From the NCBI GenBank assembly GCA_965203735.1, contig OZ241909.1, positions 1,054,001 through 1,118,000 of the forward strand: DNA of 64,000 bases, given 5' to 3'. Shown in pieces: positions 8,529-17,114 of this stretch. The stretch comes from Bin55 sp965203735 (GTDB lineage: Bacteria; Pseudomonadota; Gammaproteobacteria; Pseudomonadales; Azotimanducaceae). A program made the position numbers and the translations under genes. The number at the start of each line of letters is the position of its first letter. Positions within the stretch are counted from its first letter, which is position 1. The notes under the pieces were generated by a model. The model worked only from the letters and a program-made list of their open reading frames with translations. It ran no database searches and had not been told where the DNA came from.

Positions 8529-9826
8529 CCTCTGAACAAGTAGTAATTCCCGACATCGGCGACGCGAAGGATGTCGAAGTGATCGAGATTTGTGTCTCGG
8601 TTGGCGAGCGCGTCGCTGTAAACGATGCGTTGATAGTCATTGAGTCAGACAAGGCGTCCATGGAAGTCCCTGCTCCATATGAAGGGACCATCGCTGACAT
8701 TTCCTTGGTTCTTGGAGATGTCGTCAACACAGGCGACTCCATAGCGACCATCGACGTGGAATCTACTGCAACTGAACCTGCTGAAGAAACGGAAGAACGA
8801 CACTCCGACCCGACACCAGAAGGAGCAGCAACTAGCAGCGAGCTACCAACTTCAGAGTCTACGGTCGACTCTCAATCGAAGGACCAAGAAGAAGATCCGG
8901 TGTCCGAACCTGTGCACGCAGCTGGAGCTTCTGTCTACGCAGGTCCCGCAGTTCGAAAACTTGCTCGAGAACTCGGTGTGGACCTGACTCGTGTCAATGG
9001 TAGTGGCGCGAACGGTCGTATTGTCAAGGACGACGTCAAGTCCTTTGTAAAGAAGTCTTTCACTCAACCAGAGTCGCTCGCGACGGGAGCAGGAATTCCA
9101 TCAATCGAGCTGCCTGACTTCAGTCGCTTTGGTGAAATAGAGGAAGTTCCCCTGTCTCGAATCCGGTCTCGTGGCGCGGAGAACTTGTCACGAAGTTGGC
9201 TCAACGTCGTCCACGTGACACAACACGACGAAGCGGACATCAGCGAACTGGAACAGTTTCGGAACAAGCTAAATTCAGAAGCAGCAGATAAGGGCGATCG
9301 TCTAACACCAGTTCCTTTCATCATTAAGGCGTGCGCAAGTACCCTCATTGAGTTTCCTCAGTTCAATTCGTCAATTAGCTCAGACAGGAAGTCACTAATT
9401 CAGAAGAAATACATAAGCATTGGGATGGCAGTCGATACAGCTGATGGGCTCGTAGTTCCCGTGATTCGGGATGCCGATCAGAAGGGCGTGCGCGAAATTG
9501 CGGAGGAGGCGAACTCGTTGGCCGCAGCGGCTCAAGACAAGAAATTGAAACCCGCCGATCTGCAGGGTGCGACGTTTACGGTTTCCAGTCTAGGCAATAT
9601 CGGTGGAACTGGTTTTACTCCAGTCGTCAACGCGCCTGAGGTGGCTATCCTCGGTGTAGCACGAATGACGGTTAAGCCGGTTTGGATGAATGGAGAATTT
9701 GTTCCTAGAAATGTACTGCCCTTGTCCCTGTCTTACGATCATCGCGCGATTAACGGGGCGGAAGCTGGGCGTTTCGTTCAAGCTCTTGTGTCTCGACTGG
9801 TTGATATTCGCAAGTTAGTCCTCTAG
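8525..9826 (+). CDS. aceF: dihydrolipoyllysine-residue acetyltransferase (pyruvate dehydrogenase E2)
   Basis: Core of the pyruvate dehydrogenase complex; it transfers acetyl from lipoyl-lysine to CoA. The 433-residue protein has a single N-terminal lipoyl domain with the modified lysine at about Lys43 (ESDKASM), a Glu/Thr/Ser/Pro-rich linker, an E3/E1-binding domain near residues 140-175 (GPAVRKLARELGVDL...NGRIVKDDV), and the catalytic domain ending in DHRAINGAEAGRF. The active-site Asp-to-Asn change in that motif is normal for some gammaproteobacterial E2p enzymes. Many gammaproteobacterial AceF proteins carry two or three lipoyl domains; this one carries one. Confidence 0.96.
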   Translation: MTSEQVVIPDIGDAKDVEVIEICVSVGERVAVNDALIVIESDKASMEVPAPYEGTIADISLVLGDVVNTGDSIATIDVESTATEPAEETEERHSDPTPEGAATSSELPTSESTVDSQSKDQEEDPVSEPVHAAGASVYAGPAVRKLARELGVDLTRVNGSGANGRIVKDDVKSFVKKSFTQPESLATGAGIPSIELPDFSRFGEIEEVPLSRIRSRGAENLSRSWLNVVHVTQHDEADISELEQFRNKLNSEAADKGDRLTPVPFIIKACASTLIEFPQFNSSISSDRKSLIQKKYISIGMAVDTADGLVVPVIRDADQKGVREIAEEANSLAAAAQDKKLKPADLQGATFTVSSLGNIGGTGFTPVVNAPEVAILGVARMTVKPVWMNGEFVPRNVLPLSLSYDHRAINGAEAGRFVQALVSRLVDIRKLVL

Positions 9827-9935
9827 CTGATCTACGCTTCCTCCAGTAGTCAGATCGGAAGCGAAACAAACTAAACGCTAGACTTCCGGCTCACAATTAA
9901 ATCTCTTGAGAACCACTTCAGCACATGTCGAAGAA

Positions 9936-10469
9936 TTACGAAGTGAGAGGTTCCCAGAGTTGCTCGCGATCCGCTATGGTTCGGGCCACAACGAATAAGT
10001 AATCGGATACACGATTCAGGTAAGCGCCAAGCCCTGAGTCCTTGAGCTCATCAGGGGCGTGTTTCCAGAAGACTCGTTCCGCACGCCTAACACTTGCTCT
10101 TGCAACATGGGCAAGTGAAGACGCCAGTCCACCTCCAGGAAGAATGAATTCCCGGAGTGGCGGGAGGTGATCGTTTAGATCCTTAGTTGTTTGCGTGATG
10201 GAATCGGATTCGCGTTGCCAAACTGGCTGAGGTTCTCCTGTGGCAACAGCCGCACCCAAGTCAAAGAGTCTGGACTGAATTTCGATGAGTGTGCTTCGAA
10301 TTGGGTCTTCGACATACTGAACGAGCACACCGATTGAGCAGTTTGCTTCATCAAGCATTCCAGCCAGTTCGACTCTACCGTCAAATTTGTTGAGCGTCTT
10401 GCCGTCCGCCAAAGCTGTCATGCCTTGATCGCCCTTGGATGTAACGACACGAGTAATTCGGTTTGCCAC
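9936..10469 (-). CDS. cob(I)yrinic acid a,c-diamide adenosyltransferase, PduO type
   Basis: Transfers adenosyl from ATP to cob(I)alamin to make coenzyme B12. Family features visible are the N-terminal T-x-x-GD-x-G block (VVTSKGDQG), DEANCSIG, the FDLGAAVATG segment, the RESD/FILPGGG region and the C-terminal ADREQLWEPL-like tail. I place the start at the GTG at 10467-10469 because the family begins with a short G/A-N-R-I-T-K-V-type segment; this gives 177 residues. A longer frame starting at 10577 would add 36 unconserved residues and nearly reach the divergent gene at 10599. It is convergent with aceF. Confidence 0.88.
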   Translation of the reverse strand: MANRITRVVTSKGDQGMTALADGKTLNKFDGRVELAGMLDEANCSIGVLVQYVEDPIRSTLIEIQSRLFDLGAAVATGEPQPVWQRESDSITQTTKDLNDHLPPLREFILPGGGLASSLAHVARASVRRAERVFWKHAPDELKDSGLGAYLNRVSDYLFVVARTIADREQLWEPLTS

Positions 10470-10598
10470 GTTTTGCTCGGAATTTTCGGAAGGCAAGATT
10501 TTAGAGACTATTGGATCCGTTAGAACCTTTCGTGTGAGTTGTAGGAGAGATGTCAAGTTGTCTCGACGGACTATCAATCTGCGACTAGAATTCCATAC

Positions 10599-11279
10599 AT
10601 GAATTCGAGGCTAGACTTGCGCTACGTCCCCGTACTTATGTGGGTCATGTACTGGGGGAGTGCAACGGCAGGTTATTTGATATCTGTATCAGAAGGAATC
10701 GTTCCTCACTGTTTCCCTCACATTCAAGGGTGCACCACGATTAGTCAGTCGGGTCGTGAGGGACTCAGCTTCTTTATTTTCAAGGCCGTCATGATTCCTG
10801 CGGCGTCGCTCACTGCGGTGTATTGGGTACTTACACATCACTGGTTGAAGTCGCTGGAACGAGATACGCGCTCGACATTGGCTATCACATCGCTAGGTTT
10901 ACTTGGCGCAATTTTCCTGGTTGTCTATCTCACTTTTTTGGGATCCGAAGGCGAAATTTATCGAGCGTTGAGAAGATACGGAACGATCATTTTCTTTGTG
11001 TTTACGTTTATTGCGGAATGCATGCTCACCTATCAGTGCCGCCGCCGTCTAAGGCTCAATTGGATTGTTATCGTCAAGATCGGCCTTTGCTCTCTTGTTC
11101 TCCTCGAATTGCTTGTACACGGTGTAGCAAAGTTTCTTATGGAAGAAACTCGCTGGCTGGAGAACTCAACTGAATGGCGGTCGGCCAGCGTACTGACGTT
11201 CTACCCTGTCTTGACTTGGCTTCTATGGCGGCAAACCGGATTCGAAATCCAATATCGCAGTCAAGGATTGGGCAAGTAA
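10599..11279 (+). CDS. polytopic membrane protein, possibly Frag1/DRAM/Sfk1-like
   Basis: This 226-residue protein has about six hydrophobic segments: residues 8-28, 55-80, 93-113, 127-143, 154-172 and 197-209. The first extracytoplasmic loop contains SEGIVPHCFPHI and SQSGREGLSFFIFK, loosely resembling the Frag1/DRAM/Sfk1 family. That resemblance is tentative. It is divergent from the cobalamin adenosyltransferase gene. No catalytic motif or partner gene suggests a function. Confidence 0.65.
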   Translation: MNSRLDLRYVPVLMWVMYWGSATAGYLISVSEGIVPHCFPHIQGCTTISQSGREGLSFFIFKAVMIPAASLTAVYWVLTHHWLKSLERDTRSTLAITSLGLLGAIFLVVYLTFLGSEGEIYRALRRYGTIIFFVFTFIAECMLTYQCRRRLRLNWIVIVKIGLCSLVLLELLVHGVAKFLMEETRWLENSTEWRSASVLTFYPVLTWLLWRQTGFEIQYRSQGLGK

Positions 11280-11301
11280 CCGAGCGAGACCACATCAAGG
11301 A

Positions 11302-11371
11302 CACAGCACTTCAATTATGCGGTTGCACAGTGAGGAAGTGGCACTAACGACCTAGAAGCAATAGTGCTGTG
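11302..11371. repeat. 9-bp perfect inverted repeat with 52-base spacer
   Basis: CACAGCACT at 11302-11310 and its reverse complement AGTGCTGTG at 11363-11371 flank a 52-base segment in the gap between two convergent genes. It could form a large cruciform or an mRNA 3'-end structure. No T-run or target-site duplication was seen, so neither a terminator nor a mobile element is supported. Confidence 0.3.
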
Positions 11372-11497
11372 CGTTGTGCGTACTGACACCAGCCGAATTT
11401 CGCGGTTTTTCTTGAGGACTGAATCCGAAAGGTGTAAGGTAACGTTAACCGAACAAAATCTAGATCTGACCTTAGTGTTGAATAGATCGGTGAACTA

Positions 11498-12100
11498 TTA
11501 CTCTTCAGACTCCTTGGATTCATCGCCTGAGACAGCTTCCTTGACAGCCTCTATGAGTTCGTCGAAGTCTGGTCTCTCGGAGTACTTTTCCTCAGCGCGC
11601 TTCAAGACGATCTTTCCGTCTGAATCCACGAGCATTACTCCGGGATGTGCAACTCCGTAGGCAAAGGAGCCTTCTTCGTAGTCTTCGTTGAGTATTCCCA
11701 GTCGACTTACAGTCTCACCACCTTCATCTGAAAGCAGTTCATAGAAAAGTCCGTTATCGGTGCTGAATTCTCGATTTTGCGACACAGCGTCATATGTCAC
11801 CGCTGCAACTGCGACGTCGAGCGTTGTAAGTTCTGATTGTCTTCTTTGCAACTCACCTAGCTGCCGTTTGCAAAAGCCTCACCAATTCGATGTGCGCACG
11901 AAGAAGAGAACAATCCCTTTCTCGTCTCCGATGAGATCTTCGAGAGTTCGGTCTTTTCCTTCAACATCTTTGACGGAAAGCTCAGGCAATTCTGAGCCGA
12001 CCTCTGGCCCCCATTCGTCCTGGTAATCAGAAGCTACCACAAATGACCCAGAAAGGAAGAGCATGACCGTAACGGCAGCTCCAACAATGTGCTTCTTCAT
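11498..12100 (-). CDS. secreted redoxin/peroxiredoxin-like selenoprotein (UGA at 11879-11881 read as selenocysteine)
   Basis: Two frames that look like separate genes are one 200-codon frame interrupted only by UGA at codon 74. The upstream half has a signal peptide (MKKHIVGAAVTV... cleaved near VVAS), then GSELPELSVKDVEGK and GIVLFFVRTSNW. The UGA follows immediately, then GFCKRQLGELQ and a normal redoxin C-terminal half with AHPGVMLVDSDGKIV. The UGA therefore sits exactly where AhpC/TSA-like redoxins have the first Cys of W-C-x-x-C, giving U74-x-x-C77. An ATG at 12100 has an excellent GGAGG 8 bases upstream. A SECIS-like hairpin begins 2 bases after the UGA. Role inferred: periplasmic thiol-dependent redox enzyme. 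SelA/B/C/D genes are not in the window. Confidence 0.82.
11844..11881 (-). promoter_or_regulatory. candidate bacterial SECIS element following the in-frame UGA
   Basis: Reading the minus strand from UGA (11881-11879), CUUUUGCAAAC at 11876-11866 pairs with GUUGCAAAG at 11852-11844. This gives nine base pairs with one bulged U and one bulged A on the 5' arm. A possible inner CA/UG pair leaves an apical GCUAGG loop that opens with G, about 17 bases after the UGA. A bulged U, a G at the loop start and this spacing match what is known of bacterial SECIS hairpins. Folding was done by eye. Confidence 0.65.
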
Positions 12101-12225
12101 AACATAGTCCTCCAATCCCAAAATCGTATCACACATGGCGATGAGGTTGGTTCGGAGGCGGATGCAAATGTTCGAAGTCGTTGCTATTGTTAATATTTCA
12201 ACCAATCTCATGTCCATTGAGCGAA

Positions 12226-13119
12226 ATGCCTGAATTTAAGGTACCAAGCGGCACAATTTGCTTCGACCAAAGAGGATCTCGTGCATCTCCTCCCATAGTC
12301 TTGATACATGGACTGGGTTGTCAGTTGATTCATTGGCCTGATTCACTCTTGGATGGTTTGGTGAATGCGGGCTACAGGACTGTTGTGTTCGACAATAGGG
12401 ATGCGGGACTATCGTTTGAGTGCAAAGCTCCACCTCCAACCATACCTGACTTGATTCAGGCTTTAGACGATCCAAACTCATTGACCCCGAGCTACACACT
12501 CGCGGACATGGCATCCGACTCGATCGCATTGCTGGATCATATTGGACAGTCTGGTGCTCACATTGTCGGTGTTTCGATGGGAGGAATGATTGCGCAGTAC
12601 ATGGCGATTAATCATCCTGAACGAGTCTTCAGCCTATCCTTGTTGATGAGTTCTACTGGTAGTCTGGAAACACCTAAACCGGGACCAGAAGTGATTGGCG
12701 CACTCGCCACGAGCATTGTGACCCCCACACGCGAGGAGAAGATAGAGGCCACTCGAAACTCAGATCGTTTGTTTGGCGGACCGCACTATGACTCATGCGA
12801 AGTCGGCGTGGGAAGATTTGTTGAACAAGCCTATGATCGTGCCCATCGCCCGGACGGTGTCTTGAGACAACTTGCTGCTATCTTGTCGGATGGAGACCGA
12901 CGGGAATTATTGAGAAAAGTCGAGACTCCTTCGCTTGCATTTCACGGCAATGCAGATCCTCTCGTGGATTCCTTTGGATCGAAAGACCTCGCAGCGACCT
13001 TACCGAATTGTCAATTGCAAGTAATTGAGAAATTGGGGCACGACTTACCAGAGCCGGTGATTCCGGTCATTTTGGAGGCGATTCTCAACCACCTTGAGTC
13101 GGTTGAAGCTGCCCGATAG
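12226..13119 (+). CDS. alpha/beta hydrolase
   Basis: This 297-residue alpha/beta-hydrolase-fold protein has the oxyanion region LIHGLGCQLIHWP, the nucleophile elbow GVSMGGMIAQ (catalytic Ser in G-x-S-x-G), an acid within FHGNADPLVDS and the late catalytic His in KLGHDLP. The pattern DNRDAGLS after the first strand is common in esterase/enol-lactonase-like members. I chose the ATG at 12226; the frame is open from 12181 but homologous sequence begins with the PSG/ICFDQRG strand. It is divergent from the selenoprotein gene with 125 bases between starts. The substrate is unknown. Confidence 0.85.
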   Translation: MPEFKVPSGTICFDQRGSRASPPIVLIHGLGCQLIHWPDSLLDGLVNAGYRTVVFDNRDAGLSFECKAPPPTIPDLIQALDDPNSLTPSYTLADMASDSIALLDHIGQSGAHIVGVSMGGMIAQYMAINHPERVFSLSLLMSSTGSLETPKPGPEVIGALATSIVTPTREEKIEATRNSDRLFGGPHYDSCEVGVGRFVEQAYDRAHRPDGVLRQLAAILSDGDRRELLRKVETPSLAFHGNADPLVDSFGSKDLAATLPNCQLQVIEKLGHDLPEPVIPVILEAILNHLESVEAAR

Positions 13120-13420
13120 TGGCCAGTGTTGCGGTTACTCATATATTATATCAGATAAATGTCTCTCATGAGAGAATAGAGCAACAGGTTCTGAAGCCTT
13201 CGGAGGCTTAGAACACTTCACAGGTTACTTGGAGTTGCTTCAATTCAGACATCACATACAAGCTACAAACAGTGCATCGCCCCACCAGTTAGTGCAAATT
13301 GATTCGATCTGATTCTCAGCTCACAACCTAGTTGATGGATTCCATTGAATGATTCGAAGATCGTTTCCTAAGTAAACTAATGGCTCGGGGAGAACGGGTC
13401 TTTCTGAAGAATATCCACGA
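13120..13420. other. intergenic region with two small palindromes
   Basis: This 301-base gap lies between the hydrolase and cfa. TCTCTCATGAGAGA at 13162-13175 is a perfect 14-base palindrome. A hairpin at 13188-13214 (GTTCT-AAGCC paired with GGCTT-A-GAAC, one bulge) follows but has no T-run. Either could belong to transcription ending of the hydrolase or regulation of cfa; nothing else is recognisable. Confidence 0.35.
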
Positions 13421-14593
13421 ATGTCGTTACCTCTTGACCTGCTAAAACGGATGATCAAAGCTGGCACTTTGTGTGTCGTCCTACCTGACGGAAACGAACA
13501 TAACATTGGATCAGGTGAACCTTCGGTCAGTTGGAACATCCACAAAAAGGGAACTCTAGGAAAGATTGCTCGAAATCCTTTCCTAAATTTGGGCGAGACC
13601 TATATCGAACAAGAGTGGGATGTCCAAGAGAATCGCTTGGCTGACCTATTGACGGTGTTGCGATCCAACTTGGAAGCATCGTTTTCGGTCCGATCGCCTC
13701 TGTTCATCTTTCCTGCATTAATCCAGTCCTGGAACAACATTAGCCTTAGTTTGCGAAACGTGGCGCACCACTACGATCTCGATGAACGACTGTTCCGAAG
13801 TTTTCTCGATACGGACATGCATTACTCGTGCGCGTACTTTCGAGAGTCCGACATGACTTTGGAAGCGGCTCAACAAGCCAAGTGTGAACACATTGCAAAG
13901 AAGCTCTGCTTGAAGCCAAATGCCAAGGTCTTGGATATTGGATGTGGCTGGGGTTCGCTCGCAATGCACCTTGCTGAGAACTACGATGTCTCTGTGACTG
14001 GCATCACATTGTCAAACGAACAACTGAAAGTTGCTGAGAGTAGAGTTGCGAAAAGAAATCTTGGCAATCGCGTGAAATTTGCATTGCAAGACTACCGTCA
14101 GCATGAAGGAGAGTACGACGCCATCGTCTCGGTCGGCATGTTCGAGCACGTTGGAAAGCACAACTTTCTTACATTCTTCAGAAAGGTGAAATCGTTGCTA
14201 ACGCTTGACGGACTGGCACTCATTCACACGATTGGAAGCCACGCACCGCCGACCGCTACAAACCCATGGATTCGAAAGCACATCTTTCCGGGCGGTTACA
14301 TTCCCTCGTTGTCAGAGGCTAGTCGAGCTATAGAGAAGTCCGGTTTGATTTCCAACGACATCGAAGTTTGGCGTAGGCACTATGCAGCAACCTTAAAAGA
14401 GTGGAACCGAAGATTTCAAAGCGTCCGTGAAGACTTCGAGAAAACCCATGGTGAAAAGTTCTGCAGGATCTGGGAGTTTTATCTCTGTGCATCGCAAACA
14501 GCGTTTGAATTAGCGACGCTTCTTGTCTTTCAGTTTCAACTAGGTCATCGCAACGATTCCGCTCCGTTGACTCGCGACTACGTCTACGCATGA
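13421..14593 (+). CDS. cfa: cyclopropane-fatty-acyl-phospholipid synthase family methyltransferase
   Basis: This SAM-dependent enzyme adds a methylene bridge (or methyl group) to unsaturated acyl chains of membrane phospholipids. The 390-residue protein shows the Cfa N-terminal domain, the EQEWDV and MHYSCAYF segments, the SAM-binding VLDIGCGWGSLA motif and the VSVGMFEHVG and IFPGGYIPSLSE blocks characteristic of the CFA/CMAS family. The length matches the family. Its stop overlaps the oppA start by 4 bases (ATGA), so it is translationally coupled to the peptide transporter genes. A gap of 301 bases upstream should hold the promoter. Related members make tuberculostearate- or furan-type lipids, so the exact product is not fixed. 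Confidence 0.92.
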   Translation: MSLPLDLLKRMIKAGTLCVVLPDGNEHNIGSGEPSVSWNIHKKGTLGKIARNPFLNLGETYIEQEWDVQENRLADLLTVLRSNLEASFSVRSPLFIFPALIQSWNNISLSLRNVAHHYDLDERLFRSFLDTDMHYSCAYFRESDMTLEAAQQAKCEHIAKKLCLKPNAKVLDIGCGWGSLAMHLAENYDVSVTGITLSNEQLKVAESRVAKRNLGNRVKFALQDYRQHEGEYDAIVSVGMFEHVGKHNFLTFFRKVKSLLTLDGLALIHTIGSHAPPTATNPWIRKHIFPGGYIPSLSEASRAIEKSGLISNDIEVWRRHYAATLKEWNRRFQSVREDFEKTHGEKFCRIWEFYLCASQTAFELATLLVFQFQLGHRNDSAPLTRDYVYA

Positions 14594-16167
14594 CCCATCT
14601 GAGTCGTCTGAAGGCAGTCTGCCAACGAACTGTCGCAGTCGTAGCTTCTACTCTACTTGTTGCCCCTTTAGCAGCTGACGCGTCGTCCACGCTACGCATC
14701 GGAAGTCCAGGCGACCCACAAACTCTGGATCCGCATAGGTATACGCTCAACGTGGAGGAACACATCCTCAAGGACATGTTCCTCGGTTTAACCACAATGG
14801 ATGCCAATGGAGCTATCGTTCCTGGTAGCGCGGAATCATGGGAGGTGTCAAGCGACGGATTAGTGTGGAAATTTCATTTACGAGACAACTCCTGGTCAGA
14901 CGGTATCCCCGTAACGGCTGAGGACTTTGTCTACAGTTTTCAGAGGTTATTAAATCCTGAGACGGCAGCCCCTTTGGCTTACTTTCTCTACGGTATTGAG
15001 AATGCGCGAGAAATTAATGGAGGTACGCTAGATCCAAGCAGACTCGGAGTCACCGCACTAAATGCGAAGACTCTGGAGATTAGATTGGAGCGGCCATTTC
15101 CCTATTTTGCGGAACGATTGTTCTACCCAACGGGTTATCCGGTCCCTCGACATGTGATTGAAAAACATGGAAAGGATTGGATCAAGCCACAGAACTGGGT
15201 TTCAAATGGTGCCTTCTCGCTGAAAGATTGGAGGCCGTCTCAAGCCGTCATATTGCAATCCAACCGTCACTTTTACGATCGGGACAACGCGAAAATCCAA
15301 AACGTCGAATACGTGCCAGTTTCGGATGCGCTAGCTGGATACCACCGCTACTTGGCAGATGAGCTAGATGTCATTGGAGACTTTCCGGCAGGAGAAATAT
15401 CATCGTTACGCAAGTCGCATCCGGAGCACCTCCAACTCTCACCGTTGTTGTCGACGATGTACCTGGTTTTCAACGTTTCTGTGGCGCCTTTTGAAGATGT
15501 TCGCGTCAGACGGGCGTTGGCAATGGCGATTGATCGAGAAAAACTCACTCAAAGAGTTCTACGTAGCGATGAAATTGCAAATGCATCCATGGTCCCGACC
15601 ATGGTTCCCGACTATCAGTCGTTGGTTGAACTGCGGTCACCCAATACGACACTGGCCAAGTCGCTACTCGAGCAAGCTGGGTTTACTGAAGAAGAGCCAC
15701 TAAAGATTACGTTGCGCTACATCACCGGTTCTGAGAACAAGCAAATTCATGTAGCAATCGCAGCAATGTGGCAGGAAATCGGTGTACGCACATCGCTTCA
15801 CCACACCGAACTTAAGGTGCACTTTAGCGATTTGCATGGTGGTGACTTTGAAGTTGCTCAAGCGGGCTGGTTTGGAGAGAACAACCCTGAGCACTACGTT
15901 GAACTGCTTTGGTCGCAGATAGGATCGATCAATTACGGTAGATATAGCTCACCAGAATTTGACGAACTCATCGAGCAAGCAAAGGACACGGTTGATCGAG
16001 ATGTACGCGCCGAATTACTAGGACGTGCGGAATCTGTTGCGCTTAAGGAATTTCCAGTCGTCCCCCTTTATTCCGTTACGATCCGAAGTCTTGTCAATCC
16101 TCGTGTTGGTGGTTGGTATACCAATCCGCGCAACTCTCACGGCGTTCGCTACATGACATTGAAGTAA
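14590..16167 (+). CDS. oppA: oligopeptide ABC transporter periplasmic substrate-binding protein
   Basis: This 525-residue family-5 extracellular solute-binding protein has a signal peptide (hydrophobic residues 14-28, cleaved near ADAS). It then shows the classic N-terminal pattern GDPQTLDPHRYT, the FHLRDNSWSDG block and the ALAMAIDREKLT block. It captures peptides in the periplasm for the OppBC channel. It has no lipobox Cys. The start overlaps the cfa stop and oppB follows 11 bases downstream. Ligand could be oligopeptides or another SBP_bac_5 substrate; the MppA/OppA subgroup is plausible but not proven. Confidence 0.92.
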   Translation: MTHLSRLKAVCQRTVAVVASTLLVAPLAADASSTLRIGSPGDPQTLDPHRYTLNVEEHILKDMFLGLTTMDANGAIVPGSAESWEVSSDGLVWKFHLRDNSWSDGIPVTAEDFVYSFQRLLNPETAAPLAYFLYGIENAREINGGTLDPSRLGVTALNAKTLEIRLERPFPYFAERLFYPTGYPVPRHVIEKHGKDWIKPQNWVSNGAFSLKDWRPSQAVILQSNRHFYDRDNAKIQNVEYVPVSDALAGYHRYLADELDVIGDFPAGEISSLRKSHPEHLQLSPLLSTMYLVFNVSVAPFEDVRVRRALAMAIDREKLTQRVLRSDEIANASMVPTMVPDYQSLVELRSPNTTLAKSLLEQAGFTEEEPLKITLRYITGSENKQIHVAIAAMWQEIGVRTSLHHTELKVHFSDLHGGDFEVAQAGWFGENNPEHYVELLWSQIGSINYGRYSSPEFDELIEQAKDTVDRDVRAELLGRAESVALKEFPVVPLYSVTIRSLVNPRVGGWYTNPRNSHGVRYMTLK

Positions 16168-16178
16168 GTCGCTAGAGC

Positions 16179-17114
16179 ATGGCTCGATTCGTTTTAAAAC
16201 GAATGGCTTTCATGCTGGTTACTTTCTGGTTGGTAATCAGCGTAACCTTCTTCCTTCTCCGTCTTGCACCAGGTGGACCGTTTGACGGCGAACGTCGAAT
16301 GCCTCCTGAAGTTGAAGCAAATCTCCTGGAGGCCTACAACCTCGACGATCCTCTTCATTTTCAATATGCTCGCTACCTGTGGGATTTGCTGAGGTTTGAT
16401 CTCGGCCCGTCGATCAAGCACCACGACTTCTCGGTTAGTGAACTCATCGCCGCTGGACTTCCAGTCAGTCTGAGCGTCGGTGCAATGGCATTGGCTATTG
16501 CCTTGGCTTTGGGCATTCCAATTGGTTGCCTTGCAGCATTTCGTCACAATTCCTGGTTGGACACAAGTTTGTCTGCTTCGACGACTTTCGGTCTTGCGCT
16601 ACCTCCCATTGTGACGGGACCTTTGTTTGTCCTTGTGTTCGCAGTTTCCTTGCGCTGGCTACCTGCGGGTGGACTGGATTCCAGTACAAGTCTGATCCTG
16701 CCATCGATCGCGCTGGCGATTCCTCATGCAGCTGCGATTGCAAAACTCATGCGAGGTTCATGCATTGACACTCTTCGGCAGAACCACGTACTAACGGCTC
16801 GCTCCAAGGGAATCAGTTCGTTTCGCCTTGCAATTCATCACGTATTGCCGGCTGCGATGATTCCCGTCTTGTCGTTCTTGGGTCCAGCTGCGGCAACGGT
16901 GATTGCGGGATCGCTAGTTATCGAGGAAGTCTTTGCGTTGCCCGGACTTGGTCGATATTTCGTTCAAGGTGCATTAAATCGCGACTATACACTTGTCATG
17001 GGCGGAGTGGTTGTGTATGCAAGCTTGATTCTGTTGCTCAACTTTCTTGTGGACACGCTCTACTTTCGTTTCGATCCACGAATACGTGCCCACGGAAAAT
17101 CGGAAGCATCGTGA
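16179..17114 (+). CDS. oppB: oligopeptide ABC transporter permease, OppB type
   Basis: This 311-residue inner-membrane permease has the N-terminal FxLKRM...FLLRLAPGGPFDGER pattern of OppB/DppB proteins, six predicted membrane segments, and a cytoplasmic EAA-loop-like region where the ATPase docks (RQNHVLTARSKGISSFR). It lies 11 bases after oppA and overlaps oppC by 4 bases. Together with OppC it forms the transmembrane pore. Confidence 0.93.
   Translation: MARFVLKRMAFMLVTFWLVISVTFFLLRLAPGGPFDGERRMPPEVEANLLEAYNLDDPLHFQYARYLWDLLRFDLGPSIKHHDFSVSELIAAGLPVSLSVGAMALAIALALGIPIGCLAAFRHNSWLDTSLSASTTFGLALPPIVTGPLFVLVFAVSLRWLPAGGLDSSTSLILPSIALAIPHAAAIAKLMRGSCIDTLRQNHVLTARSKGISSFRLAIHHVLPAAMIPVLSFLGPAAATVIAGSLVIEEVFALPGLGRYFVQGALNRDYTLVMGGVVVYASLILLLNFLVDTLYFRFDPRIRAHGKSEAS

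Noticed and set aside
9745..9780. Asp-to-Asn change in the E2 catalytic motif DHRAINGA as a sign of inactivity
   Set aside because: The same Asn is found in known active gammaproteobacterial pyruvate dehydrogenase E2 proteins, so it is not unusual.
9835..9863. CGCTTCC/GGAAGCG hairpin between aceF and the cobalamin adenosyltransferase as a terminator
   Set aside because: 15-base loop and no T-run; not sufficient to call a terminator.
11851..11879. Redoxin split as a pseudogene or frameshift
   Set aside because: There is no frameshift; a single UGA at the conserved redox Cys position, an intact second half and a hairpin after the UGA favour selenocysteine.
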